The notes under the pieces are model-generated. The model had not been told where the DNA came from and did not search any database. It saw nothing but the letters and a program-made list of their open reading frames with translations. This document shows, piece after piece, positions 1 through 7,100 of a DNA stretch of 16,638 bases. This stretch comes from CANLWN01 sp039815505. GTDB taxonomy: Bacteria > Bacteroidota > Bacteroidia > Flavobacteriales > Flavobacteriaceae. How positions within the stretch are numbered: the stretch's first letter is position 1; each line of letters opens with the position of its first letter. The stretch is taken from NCBI GenBank assembly GCA_039815505.1, contig JBCBZE010000038.1:1-16638 (forward strand), read 5' to 3'. The translations under genes were made by a program, and so were the position numbers.

Positions 1-6
1 ATAAAC

Positions 7-888
7 TTAATTTCTACTTTTTGTTAATGTTCTGAGGTAAATATGTGGAAAAAGAATTTTAAACCATCCAACGGCCCATACCATTGGTGCTCGTAATGGG
101 AAAAATTTCCGTGAAAATTTAATATGGGACTGGAAATCGAGCCCTGTCGGACTCAATAACTTCTTTTTTCTTTCCTTCAGGGTCATTTTGGCAAATCCGT
201 CATACATATCCCTATGGTCATTGATACAGTTCCCACAGTATTGGGGAGCAATCAAAACGGGTATGTTCTGTTCTACGGCCATTAGGGTATAATCATAATC
301 GGCTTTTCCATGGGCGTACCCTTCCGATAGAATCCCGATGCGATCTACTACGTCTGCCGTAGCCATCATAATGTTGGCATTGCCCAAGTGACATGGTTGA
401 AAACTTCCATTGGGGGATAAACGTTCCTTGGTGTATAAAAATCTATTTTTTAGTACGGAACCACTATAGGTTAGTTTACCGGTATTTTGATCTTTGGTAG
501 CTCCTATGTATATACCTGATTGTCCATATTCTTTGATGCAATGTGTATGGGTCGCTATCAATTGATCGAACACATGGGGATAAACATCCGTATCATCGTT
601 TAACAACAGATATGCATCATATTTTCCCTTCAATGCCTCTTTCCATGATTTTCTCATGCCTTCCGCCCAAAAAAGTTGGCCATTGCCCTCCTGGATATAG
701 ACATCCGGATAGGTTTGTTTCACTGCTAAACCGGTTCCATCGGTGGAACCATCATCTGTAAGAAAAACATCCAGTTCAAAAGATTCCCCGTCTTTAAAAG
801 TATCATACGCGCCGTAAAGTGCTTTTAACGCTTTAAGGGTTTTCTCTTTTCTGTTATGACAGGTATATAATGCTGCTATTTTTTTCAT
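7..888 (-). CDS. Family 2 glycosyltransferase (GT-A fold), rhamnosyltransferase-like
   Basis: A complete 293-residue protein that probably adds one sugar from a nucleotide-activated donor to the lipid-linked repeat unit at the cytoplasmic face of the inner membrane. The GT2 hallmarks are visible: an N-terminal beta strand followed by CHNR (residues 10-13), DDGSTDGT at 45-52, and the metal-binding NDDTD at 97-101. A later acidic patch, ADYDY at 196-200, sits where GT2 enzymes of the rhamnosyltransferase type carry their ED/DxD catalytic-base region. There is no long membrane helix, although the C-terminus (about 260-290) is basic and aromatic, suiting peripheral membrane attachment. The start is ATG, and the stop lies just inside the left edge. 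It is the last gene of the left block, 181 bases after the wzy-like gene. Donor and acceptor cannot be deduced. Confidence 0.88.
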   Translation of the reverse strand: MKKIAALYTCHNRKEKTLKALKALYGAYDTFKDGESFELDVFLTDDGSTDGTGLAVKQTYPDVYIQEGNGQLFWAEGMRKSWKEALKGKYDAYLLLNDDTDVYPHVFDQLIATHTHCIKEYGQSGIYIGATKDQNTGKLTYSGSVLKNRFLYTKERLSPNGSFQPCHLGNANIMMATADVVDRIGILSEGYAHGKADYDYTLMAVEQNIPVLIAPQYCGNCINDHRDMYDGFAKMTLKERKKKLLSPTGLDFQSHIKFSRKFFPLRAPMVWAVGWFKILFPHIYLRTLTKSRN

Positions 889-1069
889 AGACCTCTAGAC
901 AATTGAACGGCTATAGTATAACTAGCGTTTAAAGATATTATTTTATTATGAGTAGGGTTAATGATCATTGAAGTTTCTGAGCACGTTCACAAGGCAATGC
1001 AGGGTTGGTTTTACCATATTCCATTAATATCACTATACTGTTAACAATTCTCTTCCTCAACACTTTATA

Positions 1070-2299
1070 CTAGATGAATTCATGTGAAGTAGCTTTCCCA
1101 ATTGTGCTGCTCCGGCTCCTTGAAATTCTACTATATTGAACCAAATACGCTTTAAGGATGCCTTGAAACAAACAATAGGTGGTGAATGCGAAAATGGAGC
1201 CCTCCAAGACAGGTTCAACAAAGAAAAACAATAAGGTAGCAAATGTAAAAAGCATAAAAGTGGTATTAATACCCGTATTGTTTCCCTTTAGTTTATATAT
1301 ATTCCTAAGTGTTACAAGGTTCATAATATTAAAGATCAGTAAAAAAACCAAAGGAATCAATCCAGAAACCTTTGCTGCATCCAGCCAAAGGTTATGGGAA
1401 TAATGTTTTGAGGTCCACCCAAAAGGATGCGTAAAGAGTTTGGATACCGCATCTTCCCAGAGCTCGGTCCTGCCACCTGCACTCGTTGAACTGGAGGCAT
1501 AAGGGTCTTGCAAGCGCTGACCTAAAACAGAAAAAAATTCGAGATCTAGGTTTAAAGGAAAAAACTTTATAATAACAACGGTTATGGCCGTCAACCAAAA
1601 AACGATTTTCAAGTTTTTTAGTATAGACTGTTGAATGAAGATGGATACAAGTGCAAACACAAAAGTCAAAGCGGTAATGGCAATGGCCGTTCTACTCCCT
1701 AACCTAAAGGCACCCAATAGCGAGAGTACATAGATAAGCGATAAGCAAACAATAAAGGTTTTGCTTAATTGATTTCGAAATGAAACTATAACGCCAGGTA
1801 TTAACATATTATATCGTAAAGATCCTGCCATTCCCGTGGCCAGAACACTTTCGCCGCTCCAAAATACCGCAATATTTCTGCTGGTTTGCCCAAAACCTCC
1901 TTTGATTATGTTTAACCAAACGGATATCAAGGATGTTAAGGAGTAGGTAATTCCGATAGCCAATAAGAGGGTGACAATCTGTTTTTTGGTCATACCTTTA
2001 ACCACCAAGACTTTTCCCAACAAATAAAAAAAGCATGGAAATATGATTTGCATAACCAGAAATTGAAACCCTTTATGATCCCCCAATGCGTTGAACGCGG
2101 TATAGGTAACACTAAAAAGCAATAAAAAAAGAAAGTCCCTATCTAGACCATTGTATAAATTTTGTTTCTTAAGGACAACACATACCACAAATAAGAGATA
2201 GGCAAAAATATGCGCCATTAAAAAGGCTCTAAAAAGATGTAGCACCAGAAGCAATATGATTAAAACACCTACTTCGTTGATATATTTTTTTAATGTCAT
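1070..2299 (-). CDS. wzy: O-antigen ligase/polymerase-like membrane protein (Wzy candidate)
   Basis: A 409-residue, very hydrophobic protein with roughly 10-12 predicted membrane segments, resembling the O-antigen ligase/polymerase (Wzy_C/WaaL) superfamily. The family-type features are a SRTA motif at 202-205 at a helix end and a long periplasmic-type loop at about 250-305 containing GGRTELW (275-281). That loop ends in the SHNLWLD signature (301-307), leading into the next helix. In a cluster that also has a Wzx flippase, the likely job is polymerising flipped repeat units at the periplasmic face. WaaL-type ligation is possible but less likely from context. It starts with ATG 13 bases after the upstream acyltransferase stop, so it is probably co-transcribed. 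Family membership is fairly sure; the choice of polymerase over ligase is inferred. Confidence 0.82.
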   Translation of the reverse strand: MTLKKYINEVGVLIILLLVLHLFRAFLMAHIFAYLLFVVCVVLKKQNLYNGLDRDFLFLLLFSVTYTAFNALGDHKGFQFLVMQIIFPCFFYLLGKVLVVKGMTKKQIVTLLLAIGITYSLTSLISVWLNIIKGGFGQTSRNIAVFWSGESVLATGMAGSLRYNMLIPGVIVSFRNQLSKTFIVCLSLIYVLSLLGAFRLGSRTAIAITALTFVFALVSIFIQQSILKNLKIVFWLTAITVVIIKFFPLNLDLEFFSVLGQRLQDPYASSSTSAGGRTELWEDAVSKLFTHPFGWTSKHYSHNLWLDAAKVSGLIPLVFLLIFNIMNLVTLRNIYKLKGNNTGINTTFMLFTFATLLFFFVEPVLEGSIFAFTTYCLFQGILKAYLVQYSRISRSRSSTIGKATSHEFI

Positions 2300-2312
2300 C
2301 CTTAATAATATT

Positions 2313-2996
2313 TTAGCTAGCGCCTACGTGTTGGCGGAACTTAGCTATATCGGTAAAAGCGTCTGCGTTTTTAGCTATCCATTCTTCATCTTTACTCCAC
2401 CATTTTAGGTCTAAGAGGAATTTTATTTCATCTGCTGTGAAACGATTTTTAATAAATTTTGCCGGTACGCCTCCCACAATGCTATAGGCCGGAACATCTT
2501 TCGTCACAAGTGCGTTCGAAGCTATAATTGCCCCATCTCCGATACTAACTCCGTCCATTAAGGAAACGCCCGCTCCTATCCATACATCATTGCCTATACG
2601 AATTTGATATTTTCCATTGGGATCCAAAGGTTGTTCAAATTCCTCAAAAAGCTGTTCGCTCACATAAGAAAACCCAGATTGCCCTCGAACGGAAAAAAAC
2701 GCAGGGTGTGTACTTACGAAGTCACTACTGGGGTGTTTTCCAAAAACGCATTTTACATCGGGGCCTATGGAAGTATACTTTCCTATTTCCACATTTCTCA
2801 GTACGGTTCGTTCCCCAATATAGGATGCAAACCCGATATGTGATGAAATAAGGAGGGCGTTTTTCGAAAGAGCGTTATACCCCCCATAACTATTGGATTT
2901 ATTTATGGTCACATTTTTTCCAATGCGTAAATCATATTTTTTTGCCAAATGGACTTTATAAAATCCTAGGAAGATTTTTTTAAACAAATTCTTCAT
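2313..2996 (-). CDS. Left-handed beta-helix acyltransferase, CatB/XAT-like
   Basis: A 227-residue protein of the hexapeptide-repeat (LbH) superfamily, likely transferring an acetyl group from acetyl-CoA to a sugar hydroxyl in the cytoplasm. Hexapeptide-type turns run through about 24-80 and again from IGNDVWIG (134-141) to SIGDGAIIASNAL (151-163), followed by GVPAK (176-180), typical of the CoA-binding end. Between them, a loop with GKHPS (86-90) and STHP (95-98) supplies candidate catalytic histidines, as in the CatB/xenobiotic acetyltransferase group. A longer frame reaches back to a TTG at 3050 and would overlap the upstream gene by 40 bases. The ATG at 2994-2996, 14 bases after that gene's stop, is preferred because it avoids the overlap and begins with a usual basic helix. 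The acceptor sugar is unknown. Confidence 0.85.
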   Translation of the reverse strand: MKNLFKKIFLGFYKVHLAKKYDLRIGKNVTINKSNSYGGYNALSKNALLISSHIGFASYIGERTVLRNVEIGKYTSIGPDVKCVFGKHPSSDFVSTHPAFFSVRGQSGFSYVSEQLFEEFEQPLDPNGKYQIRIGNDVWIGAGVSLMDGVSIGDGAIIASNALVTKDVPAYSIVGGVPAKFIKNRFTADEIKFLLDLKWWSKDEEWIAKNADAFTDIAKFRQHVGAS

Positions 2997-3010
2997 GCTT
3001 AGTAGGTTTG

Positions 3011-3592
3011 CTATATGTTTTTTATGAATCTTGCGGGGTTGCCTGCCCAAATTTCCCCGTCCGGTACGGACTTGGTAACAACTGAACTGGCGCCAATAAT
3101 GGATTTGGTTCCTATAGTGACCCCTTTTAGGATTATTGAATGTGCTCCGATGAATGCATAATCTTTAATTACAACAGGTTTACTTACGGGAATATCTTTG
3201 GTCTTGTCACAGCGTTGTAAATAATCCAATGAATGAAAATCGGTATCGTAAATTTTAGTACCTCCACCTATCCTCACATAATCCCCAATTTTTATATGGT
3301 TTCGGCATACAATGGTAGTATTTGATATGCCCGTAAAATCGCCAATTTCAAGGGAGGCCCCTTTATTGACCGAGAATACCGTTCTCAAATCCCCTCCTAT
3401 AGGATTGTATCTTGCCCCGGAATTTATCTTCACCTGTTTTCCTAATTTTATGAGACCACTTTTATAAATTCTGAGCTTACCATTAATATGTGGTTTCTCT
3501 TTGTATTTTATATTCTTGAATTTAAATAATACATGGTGGTAGGCAGTATTGCCTATGGACATAATTGCAAGTATTGATCTATATATGAACAC
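3011..3592 (-). CDS. Left-handed beta-helix O-acetyltransferase, maltose/WcaF-like
   Basis: A 193-residue hexapeptide-repeat acyltransferase, distinct in sequence from its downstream neighbour. Beta-helix coils run from about 45 to 175, for example LEIGDFTGIS (81-90), HIKIGDYVRIGGG (99-111) and VTIGTKSIIGASSVV (158-172). The loop YDTDFHSLD (115-123) holds the expected catalytic histidine (H120), and WAGNPAR (182-188) is the family's usual C-terminal CoA-site motif. It probably O-acetylates a sugar of the repeat unit or a nucleotide-sugar precursor. The longest frame starts with GTG at 3590-3592, directly after an in-frame stop. An ATG at 3560-3562 would give 183 residues and remove only a hydrophobic lead-in, so the start is uncertain. 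It lies 101 bases after the preceding glycosyltransferase gene. Confidence 0.85.
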   Translation of the reverse strand: MFIYRSILAIMSIGNTAYHHVLFKFKNIKYKEKPHINGKLRIYKSGLIKLGKQVKINSGARYNPIGGDLRTVFSVNKGASLEIGDFTGISNTTIVCRNHIKIGDYVRIGGGTKIYDTDFHSLDYLQRCDKTKDIPVSKPVVIKDYAFIGAHSIILKGVTIGTKSIIGASSVVTKSVPDGEIWAGNPARFIKNI

Positions 3593-3693
3593 CTAAGCGT
3601 ATTAAATGAATTAAGAAGTTGAATTTTTTGATTAAACCATATTATGGAACGTCTAAGTTAAGAAATTGAAAATTATCCATTTAGGGTATTATC

Positions 3694-4653
3694 TTAGTTG
3701 AAAAGATTTCCGAATTTTCCAAAACGAGCGGAAACAAATGATTTCAAAAAACGACTATCGGTCAACTTTTCATAAAATGTCATCCAATTAAATATTTTTT
3801 TAAAGAAAAGGTTATCCACTTTTTGATTGGCATGTAAAATAAGCGGATGTGCCAAAGGAAAATCAATATCATTTTCCATTATCTGTTTCCCTCTGGAATT
3901 ACCTGTATGTGTAGCTCCGTCACCAAAACCTATGTTTTGAATTAGATTTTGGCTGGGAGTAGCGAGTAAGGCATTGTTGGCAAAGCAAGAGAAAATCCAT
4001 TGATAGTCCCAAGCATCTAATTTATCTTGGTAGGAAATCTTAGCCCTTTCCACGATCTGTTGGTTGGCAATTTTGTTATCTAGCTTTTTAAGCACCATGG
4101 GATCATTAAGAAAATCATCGAAATTTGTTAGCATACTTAAATGGGTCTGCCACCGGTTTCTCCAGGACGCCCAACCCCAAGTCATAAAAAAATGGCTAAA
4201 ATAATAACTATTTTCAATCTCAATTTCTGGTTGCAGATTAGTCCCGGATATTCCCCATACCCGTAAATCATGTTCGTACTTGTGTAGTAGTTCTGAACAA
4301 TACTTAAAAAAACTTAATGATGGTAGACAATCATCCTCTAGAACGATGCCCTTTTCCTCTTGTTCAAAAAACCATGTAATAGCGGTTTGTGGACTATATT
4401 TGCATCCCAAATTTTTCTCATGGAACAAGGTTTTAACTTCACAATCCCAATCCACATTTTCAATAATATAATTGCGAACCGCGTCCACTTTTGCATCCTC
4501 TCCTTCTTTTCCTTGCCTTGGGCCATCGGCCGAAACGTATAGCTTGTTAGGTTTAATTGCCTTTATACGCTCAAAAACCCGAATAGTGGTATCCAACCGA
4601 GTGAACACTATAAAAAGGATAGGAATATCGAACGACGGATCAGTGACTTTCAT
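3694..4653 (-). CDS. GT-A nucleotide-diphospho-sugar glycosyltransferase
   Basis: A 319-residue protein of the GT-A nucleotide-diphospho-sugar transferase superfamily, in the subgroup often annotated as glycosyltransferase family 2-like or HlpA-like. Visible markers are an N-terminal IPILFIVFTR strand (10-19), LYVSADGPR (38-46) for donor binding, NLGCKYS (81-87), and the metal-binding LEDDC (105-109). A WGWASWR signature (159-165) follows and is characteristic of this subgroup. The C-terminal ~60 residues are rich in Phe and Lys and may bind the membrane surface. It starts 7 bases after the fcl stop, so it is almost surely translated from the gmd-fcl transcript. That position makes it a reasonable candidate for the enzyme that uses GDP-fucose, but no sequence motif proves this. 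Confidence 0.82.
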   Translation of the reverse strand: MKVTDPSFDIPILFIVFTRLDTTIRVFERIKAIKPNKLYVSADGPRQGKEGEDAKVDAVRNYIIENVDWDCEVKTLFHEKNLGCKYSPQTAITWFFEQEEKGIVLEDDCLPSLSFFKYCSELLHKYEHDLRVWGISGTNLQPEIEIENSYYFSHFFMTWGWASWRNRWQTHLSMLTNFDDFLNDPMVLKKLDNKIANQQIVERAKISYQDKLDAWDYQWIFSCFANNALLATPSQNLIQNIGFGDGATHTGNSRGKQIMENDIDFPLAHPLILHANQKVDNLFFKKIFNWMTFYEKLTDSRFLKSFVSARFGKFGNLFN

Positions 4654-4660
4654 GCAACTA

Positions 4661-5746
4661 TTATCTATTTAAATACCAATTGTATAACATTTCTATACCT
4701 ACATCAATAGTAACGCTATGTTTCCATCCAAGCGTATTCAATTTATTTACGTCGGTAAGTTTTTTGAATGTTCCATCCGGTTTTTCCGGATTAAAAACCA
4801 AATCCCCGGAAAACCCTACCAACTTCTTAATTTGTATGGCCAATGCTTTGATTGAAATATCTTTACCCGTACCAATGTTGATATGTGTATTTCGAATTTC
4901 CTGTTGATTTTTGGAATAGGTGTCCGTAAAGTTCCGGTGTTCCATAATGAATACGCTTGCATCTGCCATATCCTCGGACCATAGGAACTCCCGCATTGGT
5001 TTACCACTCCCCCAAATTTCTATTTTCACCAAATTTTCTGACCATATAATGCCGTACTTCTTAAGTTGAATCAAAATCTCCTCCTTATCACACGTACCGT
5101 CTACTTTGCCTATGGGCAGTAATGTAAGATCTTTTCGAACGGCCTCCCAATTTTGATCCTCCAAAGCTTTGCCCAAATACATTTTTCGTAACAACGCGGG
5201 TAGTACATGAGATTTTTCTAAATCAAAATTATCGTTTGGACCATAAAGGTTAGTGGGCATTACGGATATAAAGTTTGTGCCATATTGCAAATTGTAACTT
5301 TCGCACAACTTAATTCCGGCTATTTTGGCCATAGCATATGGCTCATTGGTGTACTCTAGAACATCTGTAAGCAAATACTCCTCTTTCATGGGTTGAGGAC
5401 AATTTTTGGGATAAATACAGGTACTTCCCAAAAATAATAACTTTTTAACCCCATGAACATAGGATTGGTGGATTACATTATTTTGGATCATCAGGTTCTC
5501 ATAGATAAACGCTCCCCTATAGGTGTTGTTGGCTACAATTCCCCCGACCTTGGCTGCTGCCAAAATCACGTATTCCGGCTTTTCCGACCTAAAAAAATCG
5601 ATTACCGCCATGGTATCGGTGAGATCTAAATCAGTATGTGTCCGAAATACTAAATTGGTGTACCCCCTTTGCTTAAGATTTTTTACAATGGCACTTCCGA
5701 CAAGCCCACGATGGCCAGCAACGTATATCTTGGAATCCTTTTCCAT
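4661..5746 (-). CDS. fcl: GDP-L-fucose synthase
   Basis: GDP-4-keto-6-deoxymannose 3,5-epimerase/4-reductase, the second and last step from GDP-mannose to GDP-L-fucose; a cytoplasmic, NADPH-dependent extended short-chain dehydrogenase (SDR). The Rossmann motif is GHRGLVG (11-17). The catalytic triad is visible as S108 in LGSTCIYP, Y137 in EPYAMAK and K141. PTNLYGPNDNFD (164-175) is the family's conserved substrate-side segment. At 361 residues it is about 40 longer than the E. coli enzyme; the extra length is an insertion at about 195-240, ahead of IWGSGKPMREFLWSEDMA. I recall longer versions of this kind in other Bacteroidota. The gene lies 7 bases after gmd and 7 bases before a glycosyltransferase gene, a tight operon. 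Confidence 0.96.
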   Translation of the reverse strand: MEKDSKIYVAGHRGLVGSAIVKNLKQRGYTNLVFRTHTDLDLTDTMAVIDFFRSEKPEYVILAAAKVGGIVANNTYRGAFIYENLMIQNNVIHQSYVHGVKKLLFLGSTCIYPKNCPQPMKEEYLLTDVLEYTNEPYAMAKIAGIKLCESYNLQYGTNFISVMPTNLYGPNDNFDLEKSHVLPALLRKMYLGKALEDQNWEAVRKDLTLLPIGKVDGTCDKEEILIQLKKYGIIWSENLVKIEIWGSGKPMREFLWSEDMADASVFIMEHRNFTDTYSKNQQEIRNTHINIGTGKDISIKALAIQIKKLVGFSGDLVFNPEKPDGTFKKLTDVNKLNTLGWKHSVTIDVGIEMLYNWYLNR

Positions 5747-5753
5747 AACGCTT

Positions 5754-6866
5754 TTATTCGAAATAATTCAAAATACGGTACCCGCCGTCTTTTAGGTATT
5801 GGTCTTTCCGCATAAGTTTTAAGTCACTTCGCATCATATCCGCTACCAAATCCTGTAGTTTATATTCAGGGATCCACCCAAGTTTATTTTTTGCCTTGGA
5901 AGCATCGCCGATCAGTAAATCCACTTCGGTAGGTCTAAAGTATTTTGGATCAACGGCCAATACTTCTTTGCCAATTTCCAATTGATAATCCGGGTTACTA
6001 CAAGATTTTACAAATGCTTTCTCATTTATTCCCGAGCCCTTAAAATCCAATGTTATACCGGCTTCGGCAAAACTCATCCGTACAAAATCCCTAACGGGAG
6101 TGGTCGTACCTGTGGCAATGACCCAATCTTCCGCCTCCTCTGCCTGTAGGATCATCCACATCATTCGAACGTAATCCTTGGCATGTCCCCAATCTCGTTT
6201 GGCATCCAGATTTCCAAGATAAAATTTATCTTGAAGTCCCAGTGCAATACGCGATGTGGCCCTAGTAATTTTTCGGGTAACAAAAGTCTCCCCGCGTATG
6301 GGCGATTCATGATTGAACAAGATACCATTACAGGCAAAAATATCATATGCTTCCCGGTAGTTTACGGTTATCCAATAGGCGTACATTTTAGCCACTGCAT
6401 AGGGGCTTCTTGGATAAAAAGGAGTAGTTTCTGACTGCGGTACTTCTTGTACTTTTCCGTAGAGCTCTGAAGTAGATGCTTGATAGATCCGCGTTTTTTT
6501 CTCAAGGCCCAAAAGTCTAACGGCATCCAAGATCCGCAATGTGCCTATGCCGTCGGCATTGGCCGTATATTCTGGAACCTCAAAGGAAACTTGAACATGG
6601 CTCATAGCAGCTAAATTATAAATCTCGTCTGGCTGTATTTCTTGGATAAGCCTTATGAGATTGGTACTGTCCGTCATATCGCCATAATGCAATATAAAGT
6701 TCCTTTGTTCTTCATGGGGATCCTGATATAAATGGTCTATACGATCTGTATTGAATAGGGAAGATCTGCGCTTAAGACCATGTACCTCATAACCCTTTTT
6801 GAGAAGAAACTCGCTTAAATAGGCACCGTCTTGCCCTGTGACTCCGGTAATTAATGCTTTTTTCAT
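5754..6866 (-). CDS. gmd: GDP-mannose 4,6-dehydratase
   Basis: Converts GDP-D-mannose to GDP-4-keto-6-deoxy-D-mannose, the first committed step to GDP-L-fucose, using bound NADP in the cytoplasm. The 370-residue length matches the family (E. coli Gmd is 373). The cofactor motif is GVTGQDG (8-14), followed by LKRRSS (31-36) typical of GMDs. The active site is visible as T132 and E134 in QASTSELYG, then Y156 and K160 in YPRSPYAVAK, and NHESPIRGETFVTRKI (185-200) is the conserved substrate segment. The ATG start matches the usual N-terminus. The gene follows a 234-base non-coding stretch with several inverted repeats, one of which ends a single base before the start codon. It therefore probably heads its own transcript or is separately controlled. 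Confidence 0.97.
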   Translation of the reverse strand: MKKALITGVTGQDGAYLSEFLLKKGYEVHGLKRRSSLFNTDRIDHLYQDPHEEQRNFILHYGDMTDSTNLIRLIQEIQPDEIYNLAAMSHVQVSFEVPEYTANADGIGTLRILDAVRLLGLEKKTRIYQASTSELYGKVQEVPQSETTPFYPRSPYAVAKMYAYWITVNYREAYDIFACNGILFNHESPIRGETFVTRKITRATSRIALGLQDKFYLGNLDAKRDWGHAKDYVRMMWMILQAEEAEDWVIATGTTTPVRDFVRMSFAEAGITLDFKGSGINEKAFVKSCSNPDYQLEIGKEVLAVDPKYFRPTEVDLLIGDASKAKNKLGWIPEYKLQDLVADMMRSDLKLMRKDQYLKDGGYRILNYFE

Positions 6867-6867
6867 T

Positions 6868-6930
6868 GAGATTAAACTAATTCACAATTATTTTATCTGC
6901 TACAAAGATGATGAATTGTGAACTAATCTC
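6868..6930 (-). promoter_or_regulatory. Long inverted repeat abutting the gmd start codon
   Basis: Two arms match as reverse complements. The plus-strand left arm is GAGATTA (6868-6874), 6 unmatched bases, then TTCACAATT (6881-6889). The right arm is AATTGTGAA (6914-6922), one unmatched base, then TAATCTC (6924-6930). That gives 16 paired positions around a 24-base loop. In gmd mRNA the stem would end one base before the ATG. In a group that initiates without Shine-Dalgarno pairing, such a stem could limit ribosome access. Alternatively it is a protein-binding palindrome in DNA: the loop contains CATCTTTG on the minus strand, one base from the Bacteroidota -7 consensus, though no -33 partner is evident. 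The repeat is directly seen; the role is inferred. Confidence 0.5.
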
Positions 6931-6984
6931 GAAAAGTTATTGGTAAATATCGACCCAATTCAAATATCATGGCTAAACGTACTA

Positions 6985-7068
6985 TTCCCTAGTATCCTGT
7001 AGGGAAAACCGGCTTTAAATGGTTAGATATAGACGAATAAGGGATAGGGAAGTACCTCAAAATGTACT
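6985..7068 (-). repeat. Cluster of short hairpins between the GT4 gene and gmd
   Basis: TTCCCTA (6985-6991) and TAGGGAA (7000-7006) form a perfect 7-base stem with an 8-base loop. A second TAGGGAA copy lies at 7045-7051 and could pair with the same TTCCCTA instead. Nearby, AGTAC (7051-7055) and GTACT (7064-7068) form a third small stem. No T-run follows the stems on the minus strand, so a classical terminator is not supported. The cluster could be an attenuation-like leader of gmd or a 3' stabilising element of the upstream transcript. Confidence 0.35.
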
Positions 7069-7100
7069 GCCCCATAGCCCTGTTTTAAGGAAAGCACAAA

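Noticed and set aside
889..1069. The 181-base gap between the wzy-like gene and the GT2 gene as a promoter or small gene
   Set aside because: I found no TAnnTTTG match, no convincing hairpin with a T-run and no coding frame.
2997..3050. Longer N-terminus (18 residues) for the CatB-like acyltransferase from a TTG
   Set aside because: It would overlap the preceding acyltransferase by 40 bases, while an ATG lies 14 bases after that gene's stop at a sensible N-terminus.
3593..3693. The 101-base gap upstream of the maltose/WcaF-like acyltransferase as a promoter or terminator
   Set aside because: No consensus promoter element and no stem with a T-run; it appears to be an unstructured AT-rich spacer.
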